From: Bacillota bacterium
Lineage (GTDB): Bacteria; Bacillota; Clostridia; Lachnospirales; Lachnospiraceae
Assembly: GCA_023413555.1 (NCBI GenBank)
Contig: JAEZPG010000129.1
Span: forward strand, 1-10,938
Reading direction: 5' to 3'
Length of the DNA stretch: 10,938 nucleotides
The position numbers and the translations under genes are program-made. Positions 1 through 6,009 of this stretch are shown here, piece by piece; the stretch's first letter is position 1, and every line of letters begins with the position of its first letter. The notes beneath the pieces are model-generated. The model did not search any database and was not told the origin of the DNA. It saw nothing but the letters and a program-made list of their open reading frames with translations.

Positions 1-78
1 CCTAACTATAAGGAGGGAGTAAGTAAGAGAATAGAAGCGATGCGAGACACTATAAAATGGACAAGTGAAAAGGATTAA
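1..78 (+). CDS. C-terminal end of an unidentified protein (partial)
   Basis: The frame beginning at base 1 is open for 25 codons and ends in TAA at 76-78. It reads PNYKEGVSKRIEAMRDTIKW and then TSEKD. The charged, helix-prone composition suits a soluble C-terminal helix. The gene begins outside the window, so no family can be named. A sigma-A promoter starts 7 bp after the stop, so what follows is a separate unit. The call rests only on the open frame running in from the edge and on its protein-like composition. Confidence 0.45.
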   Translation, partial: PNYKEGVSKRIEAMRDTIKWTSEKD

Positions 79-84
79 GTTGGA

Positions 85-113
85 TTGACGTTTCTTATTG
101 TCTACAGTATTAT
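85..113 (+). promoter_or_regulatory. sigma-A promoter of the tRNA-like gene
   Basis: TTGACG (85-90) and TATTAT (108-113) are separated by exactly 17 bp, each one base from consensus. Transcription would start near 120, about 30 bases before the tRNA-like sequence. The match is strong for an AT-rich genome and no other gene start lies downstream before the terminator at 234-267, so the promoter most likely serves the tRNA-like gene. Confidence 0.7.
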
Positions 114-151
114 TTTCCATCAGAAAAACAGTTGAAATAAACCAAATAGAT

Positions 152-222
152 GCGTAAGCGGCTCAGTGGTGGAGTATTGCTTTGCAAAGGCAAGGGTCTC
201 GGGTTCGAATGTCTCCGCTTAG
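152..222 (+). tRNA. aberrant tRNA-like gene, anticodon GCA (Cys-type)
   Basis: The 71-base element aligns without gaps to the tRNA-Gly at 10787. They share the block GGCTCAGTGGTGGAG (160-174 here), which forms a 4-bp D stem (161-164 with 172-175, one G-U pair). The anticodon stem 177-181/189-193 pairs fully with one G-U, and the loop TTGCAAA gives anticodon GCA at 184-186. The T loop TTCGAAT (204-210) is canonical. However, the T-stem strands TCGGG and GTCTC do not pair, and in the standard register 152-158 does not pair with 216-222. A 7-bp perfect stem, TAAGCGG (155-161) with CCGCTTA (215-221), can form instead, but it uses the first D-stem base and leaves no 8-9 linker. A T at 223 would be the discriminator in the standard register, as in tRNA-Cys and tRNA-Gly. 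No CCA is encoded. It has a good promoter and terminator, so it is probably transcribed. It may be a decaying tRNA copy, a structurally divergent tRNA-Cys or a regulatory tRNA mimic. Confidence 0.55.
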
Positions 223-233
223 TGAAGAGTGTT

Positions 234-267
234 CGTCAGTCCTTAAAATTAAGGGCTGGCGATTTTT
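234..267 (+). terminator. intrinsic terminator of the tRNA-like gene
   Basis: A 12-bp stem (234-245 with 250-261, including a few G-U pairs) closes a 4-base loop AAAT and is followed by ATTTTT at 262-267. It lies 11 bases after the tRNA-like element and ends that transcript before the next region. Confidence 0.85.
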
Positions 268-345
268 ATGCAATCCTTTATTCTGAAGCAGTTGGAGGTA
301 GAATCAGAAATTCATTCAGAGATTGAAAACATAGTCGGGTAGCAA

Positions 346-555
346 ATGACTACCGAATGGAAAATGAATTTGTTAAAAAGCATTGACACTATCTCACTAG
401 GAGGTACTGACATAATCATGTATTCAGTGAGTGCACTCTATTCAATAAGAGTGGCAACTATCTTGAGAATGGTAAATACTGTGTATCCTACTGCAATAGT
501 GATTAATGGAGAACAGGTTAGCCATTTTATGATATTTATTGTTAAAACCAAGTGA
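346..555 (+). CDS. doubtful small ORF, hypothetical
   Basis: The open frame allows 69 residues from ATG 346, but no ribosome binding site precedes that codon. ATG 418 has AGGAGG at 399-404, 13 bases upstream, which is a long spacing; from there the product is 45 residues. The same frame is also open upstream from ATG 268 to a TAG at 340-342, only 3 bases before ATG 346, so it may be a relic of a longer gene broken by one stop. I recognise no family. Composition is moderately hydrophobic with no clear membrane segment or signal peptide. It lies between the tRNA-like terminator and the regulator promoter and may not be coding at all. Apart from it I see nothing convincing between 268 and 610. 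Confidence 0.18.
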   Translation: MTTEWKMNLLKSIDTISLGGTDIIMYSVSALYSIRVATILRMVNTVYPTAIVINGEQVSHFMIFIVKTK

Positions 556-610
556 TCAATGAATAAGATGAGGGTTACGATATAGATGTGATAGTAAATA
601 TGATTAGTTC

Positions 611-639
611 TTGCCCTTCATTTCCGGGAATGTTATGAT
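611..639 (+). promoter_or_regulatory. extended -10 promoter of the two-component operon with an embedded palindrome
   Basis: TTGCCC (611-616) and TATGAT (634-639) are 17 bp apart, and TGT at 631-633 makes an extended -10. The spacer contains a near-perfect 14-base palindrome CATTTCCGGGAATG (619-632), broken only by a T/G pair at one symmetric position. It is placed where a bound regulator would block or modulate RNA polymerase. Predicted start is near 646, about 40 bases before the response regulator ATG. Confidence 0.6.
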
Positions 640-686
640 TTATTTAAGTTTATGGTGATATTAACAAGTAGAGCGGAGGACATTGC

Positions 687-1379
687 ATGAATCAGGGCAA
701 GATTCTAGTGGTTGAAGATGATCAGGAACTATCTAATGTAATAAATGTGTTTTTAAGTAATGAAGGATATCAGGTAGAGCAAGCCTTTTCAGGGAGAGAA
801 GGCTTGGAATCTTTAGGGAAGGAAACGCCTCTACTAGTTATCTTGGATATCATGCTTCCGGGGATTGACGGGATTAGCATCTGTAAGCGAATCCGAGAAA
901 CAGACAATATCCCTATTATTATCATTTCCGCTAAGAATACAGATACCGATAAGGTATTGGCTCTAGGTATGGGTGCAGACGATTATTTGACAAAGCCATT
1001 TTCTCAGGTTGAGTTAGTAGCAAGGGTCAAGTCCCATATACGCAGAGTGACAGTATTATCAGGCTCTGACCACGATAATAACAGGAGAAAAAAAGAATTT
1101 GGTCCTTTGGTAATAGACTCTACATCCTATGAGGTAACTGTAGATGGTGTATCCATCGAATTGTCGCCAAAAGAATTTCAATTGTTGGACTATTTGTCAG
1201 ATCATCCGGCTCAGGTTTTTTCGAAACATCAGCTTTTAGAACAATTATGGGGAAGCTCAGAGTATGTAGATGACAATACCATCGCCGTCTATATTGGAAG
1301 AGTTCGTGAGAAGCTGGCCAAAGAGAAGATTCAGTACATAAAGACAGTCTGGGGAGTGGGTTACAAGTGGGAAAGCTAA
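687..1379 (+). CDS. OmpR/PhoB-family response regulator
   Basis: This 230-residue transcription factor is activated by phosphorylation from a histidine kinase, here almost certainly the next gene. The receiver domain (about residues 4-115) shows the acidic pocket E10-D11-D12, phospho-acceptor D54 in LDIMLPG, switch residue S81 (Thr or Ser in the family) and the invariant K103 in TKPF. The OmpR-type winged helix (about 130-228) includes LSPKEFQLLDYL and the closing VWGVGYKW. Length is normal for the family. ATG 687 is preceded by GGAGG at 675-679, a 7-base gap. Its stop overlaps the kinase start by 13 bp, so the two are cotranscribed and translationally coupled. Regulators of this family bind direct repeats with about 11-bp periodicity; such repeats occur upstream of neighbouring genes at 5830-5871 and 7342-7360, which makes those genes candidate targets (inference). 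Confidence 0.95.
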   Translation: MNQGKILVVEDDQELSNVINVFLSNEGYQVEQAFSGREGLESLGKETPLLVILDIMLPGIDGISICKRIRETDNIPIIIISAKNTDTDKVLALGMGADDYLTKPFSQVELVARVKSHIRRVTVLSGSDHDNNRRKKEFGPLVIDSTSYEVTVDGVSIELSPKEFQLLDYLSDHPAQVFSKHQLLEQLWGSSEYVDDNTIAVYIGRVREKLAKEKIQYIKTVWGVGYKWES

Positions 1380-2713
1380 CAATAAAGTGGCAGATACTAT
1401 GGTATCTGATAGGGTGTATCCTTTGCTTTATAGTGTTATTTGGACTGGGCTCCTATGCAGATAGAAGTTCAGGTGAAGAAGCATCCTACGGTCAACTTAA
1501 GGTGTTACTTCATAATGCTATTCAGAGGACTTATTTGAAGGACTTCTCTGAACTTGAGGACTATACCTATACGGTATATGATTTAGATGGGATTATTATG
1601 AAAAGTAATGATTCAGCCAGAATAGTTGGGAATAAAGTTGCCCTTGAGACATTAAACGGGCGGGATCAGGGCAAAAGCTCCACAAAAGAGATGACTTATG
1701 TAACGCCCTTCCTTGTAAATGGCAGGCAGCAGGGCTTACTTTATGTGACTGTTCCCAAAAGTGTGTTGGGGGATAAGGGAGTTAGTGGTTGGTATTACAT
1801 AGGAGCAGGTATCCTATTCCTTATACTGTTACTGTGTGCAGGCATGATATCAAAAATCGTACAGAGGGATATGATCGCTCCAATCAAGGAGTTACATAAA
1901 GTAACCAACTCTATTCAGACAGGTAACCTGGAGGAACGTTTACAATATGATTATGATGGAGAAATAGGGCAGCTTTGTCATGATTTTGAGGCATTAAGGT
2001 CCGAGTTGTCATTTTCGAAGGAAAATGAGAAGAAACTTAAAGAGAAAGAAAAATTATTGATGGCTTACATATCTCATGATTTAAAGACACCAATCGCCAC
2101 CATATCCGGCTATATAGAGGGAATTTACAGCGGAATAATTAAAGGTGAACATGTACATGAGTATACAAGCATCGTTTTGAAGAAGATACAGATGCTTAAT
2201 GGCCTGATTGATGATATTCTGGAACATTCAAAGGCTCAGTTAAATGAGTTTAGTATTGATAAGAAAGAAATCTATTCAAAAGCCTTCTTTACGGACATCA
2301 TTAAGGAAGCAGAGACAGACTTTAGAAAGAATAATAGACAATTTAGCTGTAGTGAGATACCGGAAGTGCTTCTAACCATTGATGGAAAAAGAATTAAACA
2401 GGTCATGCAAAATTTATTTGGCAATGCCATGAAGTTTACAAATCAGGGAGATCGAATCGAAGTCAAATTCCAGCTAAAGGAAGCGATACTTTATGTTTCT
2501 GTCAAGGACACCGGCGTAGGAATTGAGGCTACGGCTTTGCCTTTCGTATTCCAGGAGTTCTACCGCGGAGAGAAAGCCAGAACCCTTAATGTGGCTGGCT
2601 CTGGCTTGGGACTTAGTATTTCTCGTTTTATTATTGAACATCACAGTGGGCAGATTGAGTGCGACAGTATCTTGGGAGAATGGACAGAAGTTATGTTTAC
2701 CCTTCCTGTCTGA
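1367..2713 (+). CDS. membrane sensor histidine kinase
   Basis: This 448-residue kinase is the likely partner of the upstream regulator. Membrane segments lie at about residues 8-29 and 142-162 and enclose an extracytoplasmic domain of about 110 residues. A HAMP linker follows (about 163-217, with the API-ELHKVT region), then the dimerisation domain with phospho-acceptor H237 in SHDLKTP. The ATPase domain shows the N box (N349, N353 in NLFGNAMKF), G1 DTGVG (381-385), an F box QEFYRG and G2 GSGLGL (411-416). The start is GTG 1367, inside the end of the regulator gene, with GGGGAG about 10 bases upstream. The sizeable external domain differs from the BceS type found with peptide-detoxification exporters, which have almost none, so it may bind its ligand directly (inference). 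It ends 3 bp from the convergent ATPase gene with no room for an intrinsic terminator. Confidence 0.94.
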   Translation: MGKLTIKWQILWYLIGCILCFIVLFGLGSYADRSSGEEASYGQLKVLLHNAIQRTYLKDFSELEDYTYTVYDLDGIIMKSNDSARIVGNKVALETLNGRDQGKSSTKEMTYVTPFLVNGRQQGLLYVTVPKSVLGDKGVSGWYYIGAGILFLILLLCAGMISKIVQRDMIAPIKELHKVTNSIQTGNLEERLQYDYDGEIGQLCHDFEALRSELSFSKENEKKLKEKEKLLMAYISHDLKTPIATISGYIEGIYSGIIKGEHVHEYTSIVLKKIQMLNGLIDDILEHSKAQLNEFSIDKKEIYSKAFFTDIIKEAETDFRKNNRQFSCSEIPEVLLTIDGKRIKQVMQNLFGNAMKFTNQGDRIEVKFQLKEAILYVSVKDTGVGIEATALPFVFQEFYRGEKARTLNVAGSGLGLSISRFIIEHHSGQIECDSILGEWTEVMFTLPV

Positions 2714-2716
2714 TTC

Positions 2717-3472
2717 TTACCAGCCCTGTTTTTTCAGAAAATCATAGAGGATTGTTTTTCGTTCACTTTCTGCTTCCGGTGTATAGGAACCTAAGTTTAA
2801 TTCGGCACCGATTCTGCCATCAGAGATATAGAGAAGTCTGGTGGCTCGGGTAGCCGCCTTTAAATCATGGGTGACCATGACAATGGACTGCCCTTGTTCA
2901 TTCAGGTCAGTTAAGGCATCTAATACTTGCTTTCCGGCAGATGAATTGAGAGCGCCAGTTGGTTCATCGCCAAAGATGATTCTAGAATCACTAATCAATG
3001 CTCGACAGATAGAGACACGCTGTTGCTGTCCACCAGATAATTCGCTAGGGTATTTATCCTTTTCTTCCAGCAATCCAAAGTCATGAAGAAGCTTGAGGGC
3101 TTTTTTATTGACCACTTCTTTCTTCTCCGAGTTGTAACCAATGTAGGTGATGTTCTCCAATACGGTAAGATCCTGTAGAAGATTCATGCTTTGAAAGACA
3201 AAGGAAACCTCTGATTTTCGGAAGGAGCATAGCTGCTTCTCATTCATGGAAGATATATCCTTTCCTAAGATCGATACAGATCCACTAGTTGGCTGATCCA
3301 TGGAGCTAATAGAGTAAAGCAGAGTGGATTTCCCGCTACCGCTACTTCCCATGATTACCGTAAAATCCCCATCATAAATCTCTAAATTAATATTTTTAAG
3401 AACGTTTTGTCCTTGTTTTCCTACAATGTATGTCTTGCATAGCTGTTCTGTCTTTATTATGGTTTGTTTCAT
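2717..3472 (-). CDS. ABC transporter ATP-binding protein (LolD/MacB-type)
   Basis: This 251-residue ATPase powers the FtsX-type permease encoded just upstream. Motifs, counted from the chosen start: Walker A GSSGSGKST (42-50), Q loop Q94 in VFQSMNLL, signature LSGGQQQR (145-152), Walker B and catalytic E170 in GDEPTGALN, and switch H202 in VTHD. All are intact. The VFQ-MNLL and DEPTGALN forms are typical of the LolD/MacB/SalX group, which pairs with FtsX-like permeases. I chose ATG 3472 because GGAGGG (complement of 3480-3485) sits 7 bases upstream of it; an in-frame TTG at 3487 would give five more residues but overlaps that ribosome binding site. The start lies 16 bp after the permease stop, so the two genes form one operon. 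Substrate cannot be read from the sequence; a peptide, lipoprotein or lipid-like compound is plausible. Confidence 0.95.
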   Translation of the reverse strand: MKQTIIKTEQLCKTYIVGKQGQNVLKNINLEIYDGDFTVIMGSSGSGKSTLLYSISSMDQPTSGSVSILGKDISSMNEKQLCSFRKSEVSFVFQSMNLLQDLTVLENITYIGYNSEKKEVVNKKALKLLHDFGLLEEKDKYPSELSGGQQQRVSICRALISDSRIIFGDEPTGALNSSAGKQVLDALTDLNEQGQSIVMVTHDLKAATRATRLLYISDGRIGAELNLGSYTPEAESERKTILYDFLKKQGW

Positions 3473-3488
3473 ATCATAACCCTCCAAT

Positions 3489-5795
3489 TTATTCTTCCAT
3501 GAGATTTTTAGGTGTAATTCTTCTGATTGGCAGACTTAGTAACAATGCTAATATTAATATGATACTAAAGCCTCCTGCCAATAGAAGCATTGTTTCTACA
3601 GGATAAAAGCAATAAGCGGGGACTCCCAGTGTACCATAAAACAGAGGTCCAGAAAGAAAATGATTTAGTAATAAAGAGCACATCAGACCAAGTCCGGTTA
3701 ACAGTACAATTCGAAAGGTACTTCGCCTAATGATATACCCTGTTGAGAAACCAAATGCTTTCATGATACCAAAGTCGCGCTTCATACTATTGTTATTGGT
3801 TATAATCAGATTAGCTATGTTCAGTAGAGTAAAGGTCAAAAATACAACAATTAAAAGGATTGTAATTGGAACCATTATGGAGATGATAGAGTCCTTAATG
3901 TCTTCAATCATGCCAGACATAGTGATAAAGGAGTAATTTGGATATTGGGCCAGTACAGATTGCTTGAAGGCTTCTGCATCATCTGAGTGGTTTAGCATAA
4001 TTACTACGTTGTTCATGTATTTCTCCGGAGCAATCTCGAATTCCTTAAAGGCATCTGTATGGAAGGTTACCGAAGGAGCCATCATAGTATCATATATTCC
4101 ACAGATCATATAGTCTTTTTTATTCCCATCTATCTTAAGTTCAATATAATCTCCCAGGTGGTAACCAGTATCCAGCAAGGTAACATCATCTAGGGCAATT
4201 TCATTGCTGTTTTTTGGAGGCCGTCCTTGTGGGTAGGTGACATTAGTGAGAGTGGAATCAAAGTTGTCAAAAGTAGTCACCGTGGCATAGTTAAGATTTA
4301 GCTTTGGATCTTCATTTTTCAGATTTACATTTGCCCCAATCTGTCCAACAATATAATCTTTTACATAAGGGTTTTCCTTAAGAAATTGCTGAAATTCATC
4401 GGTAGCATAAGTATTTGTCGTATTTACATAGAGTTCACAATCCGGAAGAGACACCCATTTCGATGCATGTTCATCCATTCTCATAAAGGAGTAGCCCATA
4501 TTGGTAAGTAATATGGCTATATAAAAGCTTAGTGTAATAATCGTTATTATAATGAAAGAACTTCCTTTGTGTTTCCCTATGTCATTGATAGACATGGCGA
4601 AGGAGGAATGGGCCCTTTTAAGAAGGGAACGTTTTAATTTGACTTTGGAATTGGTCATTCCCATTCGCATAGCTTCCACCGGAGTGATTTTATTAATTCG
4701 TCTTAACGCTAGGCAAACACTTCCCAATAATATAAGGAAGGTAGAGCATATAATTGTAATAGTGGTCAATATGGACACAGAACTTAGCCTGTAATCACCT
4801 ATGTATTCCAATGCTATCTTGCCAATAAAATAGGAAAGTGGAAGCCCAAGGAGGGATCCTGTTACAATCGCAAGTATTCCTACAAAGGCATAGGCCTTTA
4901 GGTAAAAACCCTTGATCTTTCTCGATGTAAAGCCCAAAGATTTGTAAGTACCAATTGCCTTAAAATCGTTAAGAACAGTATTACGTATAAAAAAGAGAAT
5001 TATGACGATGGTAAGAAACAACATCAAACCAGCGGCCAAAGTGCCAAGTCCAGCAACTAAAATTGTCATTAAGGAGGATTTTTGTTTTAATTCAGAAAGT
5101 GTTTCCTTCACAAGGGCACGTTGCTCGGAGGTATAGATGGTATCCAGCCAGTCTGATAAAGTCTTCTCTGCGGTCTTAGAGGAAATCAAAATATAATCGA
5201 TTTTTTCTAAGGAGGAGAAAAGAGGGGCATCTGCTTCATTTATAAAAATAGTGTAGCCATTGGTCATGGATACAGGTTTACGGATGTCGTTTACAATGGT
5301 ACTTACTGTAAATGTAGAATCGTTGAGTTTAAAAGCGTCTCCCACTGGAATGCCATAGATGTCTGAAAAGAGGCTTTGAATCCACACTTCGCCTTTTGCA
5401 GGTCCAATTTCCTTACGATCTCCACGAACTGGAGTTAGTGAAAGAGAGGAGGAGGTATAATCAGGCATTACAAGTAGATTGATATTATCGCTTAAATCGG
5501 TTACTAAATCATGGCCATGATAAAGAGGAAAGTTCTTTAACAGAAAACCTGACAGGGTTTCCATCTTATCAATGTCCTGGCGAGTTTTTGTTGCTTCCTG
5601 TATTAGAGATGAGGTGCCACTCGTTGTTGTAATATAAAGATTCGCATTGTCAGGATTATCATACTCTTCATCGATGTAACCATATACTTCGTTACTAAAG
5701 CTGAGACAAGTGGACAGTATCATAGTTGCAAAGGCTAGGATGCCACCAATCACAAAGAATTGAAGCTTTTTGGTTTGAAGTTTCTTTTTCCACAT
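3489..5795 (-). CDS. FtsX-like ABC transporter permease, two-repeat type
   Basis: This 768-residue membrane protein is the transmembrane half of the exporter or mechanotransmission complex. Hydrophobic segments lie at about residues 12-33, 246-270, 300-328, 340-363, 412-433, 636-662, 694-713 and 733-757. That is two repeats of one helix, a large external domain (about 34-240 and 434-635) and three helices. Each repeat carries the FtsX features: a cytoplasmic stretch with AIGTYKSLGF or MKAFGFS after the second helix, and basic ends RRINKITPVEAMRMG and IRRITPKNLMEE. The two-repeat form equals two LolC/E-like units fused. It differs from BceB, which has ten helices and a single external domain. 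ATG 5795 is preceded by AAAGGA (complement of 5804-5809), an 8-base gap. The gene heads a two-gene operon whose leader contains the TTAGAAT repeats. The neighbouring two-component system suggests a stress-responsive or peptide-related role (inference). Confidence 0.93.
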   Translation of the reverse strand: MWKKKLQTKKLQFFVIGGILAFATMILSTCLSFSNEVYGYIDEEYDNPDNANLYITTTSGTSSLIQEATKTRQDIDKMETLSGFLLKNFPLYHGHDLVTDLSDNINLLVMPDYTSSSLSLTPVRGDRKEIGPAKGEVWIQSLFSDIYGIPVGDAFKLNDSTFTVSTIVNDIRKPVSMTNGYTIFINEADAPLFSSLEKIDYILISSKTAEKTLSDWLDTIYTSEQRALVKETLSELKQKSSLMTILVAGLGTLAAGLMLFLTIVIILFFIRNTVLNDFKAIGTYKSLGFTSRKIKGFYLKAYAFVGILAIVTGSLLGLPLSYFIGKIALEYIGDYRLSSVSILTTITIICSTFLILLGSVCLALRRINKITPVEAMRMGMTNSKVKLKRSLLKRAHSSFAMSINDIGKHKGSSFIIITIITLSFYIAILLTNMGYSFMRMDEHASKWVSLPDCELYVNTTNTYATDEFQQFLKENPYVKDYIVGQIGANVNLKNEDPKLNLNYATVTTFDNFDSTLTNVTYPQGRPPKNSNEIALDDVTLLDTGYHLGDYIELKIDGNKKDYMICGIYDTMMAPSVTFHTDAFKEFEIAPEKYMNNVVIMLNHSDDAEAFKQSVLAQYPNYSFITMSGMIEDIKDSIISIMVPITILLIVVFLTFTLLNIANLIITNNNSMKRDFGIMKAFGFSTGYIIRRSTFRIVLLTGLGLMCSLLLNHFLSGPLFYGTLGVPAYCFYPVETMLLLAGGFSIILILALLLSLPIRRITPKNLMEE

Positions 5796-5829
5796 AATAT
5801 TGGTCCTTTCATTTGATAGTGATACCTAT

Positions 5830-5871
5830 ATTCTAAAAAGGAATTCTAACATGCCCTTGACAAAATTCTAA
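5830..5871 (-). repeat. three TTAGAAT direct repeats upstream of the permease
   Basis: On the minus strand TTAGAAT occurs at 5865-5871, 5843-5849 and 5830-5836, with start-to-start distances of 22 and 13 bp. A fourth copy in the opposite orientation lies at 5955-5961. Spacing of 22 bp puts two copies on the same helix face, and OmpR-family regulators bind repeats with 11-bp periodicity. They lie between the predicted promoter and the permease start. They may be operator sites for the two-component regulator. An alternative is that TAGAAT acts as additional -10 elements in this AT-rich stretch. Confidence 0.45.
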
Positions 5872-5883
5872 ATAAATTATAAC
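5857..5883 (+). promoter_or_regulatory. possible rightward promoter, 15-bp spacer
   Basis: TTGACA (5857-5862) is a perfect -35, but the best -10, TATAAC (5878-5883), is only 15 bp away, shorter than the usual 16-18. If used, it would give a leader of about 120 bases in front of the FAD-Rieske gene. It overlaps the leftward -10 at 5876-5881, so the two could not be occupied together. Confidence 0.35.
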
Positions 5884-5902
5884 AGAGTTAAGCATCTGTC
5901 GA
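5876..5902 (-). promoter_or_regulatory. leftward extended -10 promoter of the ABC operon
   Basis: On the minus strand TGT then TATAAT (complement of 5876-5881) forms a perfect extended -10. TCGACA (complement of 5897-5902) is a 5-of-6 match to -35 but only 15 bp away; with an extended -10 a good -35 is less necessary. Predicted start is near 5869, with a leader of about 75 bases to the permease ATG. Confidence 0.5.
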
Positions 5903-5960
5903 AAGAGATAGTATTACTAACATATAAAGGATAGTTTAATTTATTTCGCTCATGTTAGAA

Positions 5961-5990
5961 TTAGTAGAGAATTCGTAAACGGGATATACT
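5961..5990 (+). promoter_or_regulatory. possible proximal promoter of the FAD-Rieske gene
   Basis: TATACT (5985-5990) is a good -10. The sequence 18 bp upstream, TTAGTA (5961-5966), is a weak -35. The inverted TTAGAAT copy at 5955-5961 abuts that -35, where an activator could compensate for its weakness. The predicted start near 5997 leaves only about a dozen bases before the ATG at 6010, which is preceded by the modest ribosome site GGTGGTGA (5998-6005). Confidence 0.35.
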
Positions 5991-6009
5991 AAATCATGGT
6001 GGTGATATT

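Larger units (their letters stand above)
5842..5962. repeat. 12-bp inverted repeat spanning the divergent promoter region
   Basis: AATTCTAACATG at 5842-5853 is exactly repeated in inverted orientation as CATGTTAGAATT at 5951-5962, with 97 bp between. Each arm contains one TTAGAAT heptamer. One arm lies in the permease leader, the other just upstream of the -10 of the FAD-Rieske gene, so one protein could bridge or separately control both divergent genes. Confidence 0.5.

Noticed and set aside
418..555. Possible HPr-like phosphocarrier relic
   Set aside because: Resemblance is limited to general hydrophobic pattern, and the catalytic histidine context is absent.
2841..3086. Plus-strand open frame of 81 codons opposite the ABC ATPase
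   Set aside because: It is antisense to conserved ATPase motifs and has no recognisable start signals.
3473..3487. Upstream TTG start for the ABC ATPase, adding five residues
   Set aside because: The TTG overlaps the strong GGAGGG ribosome site that is correctly placed for ATG 3472.
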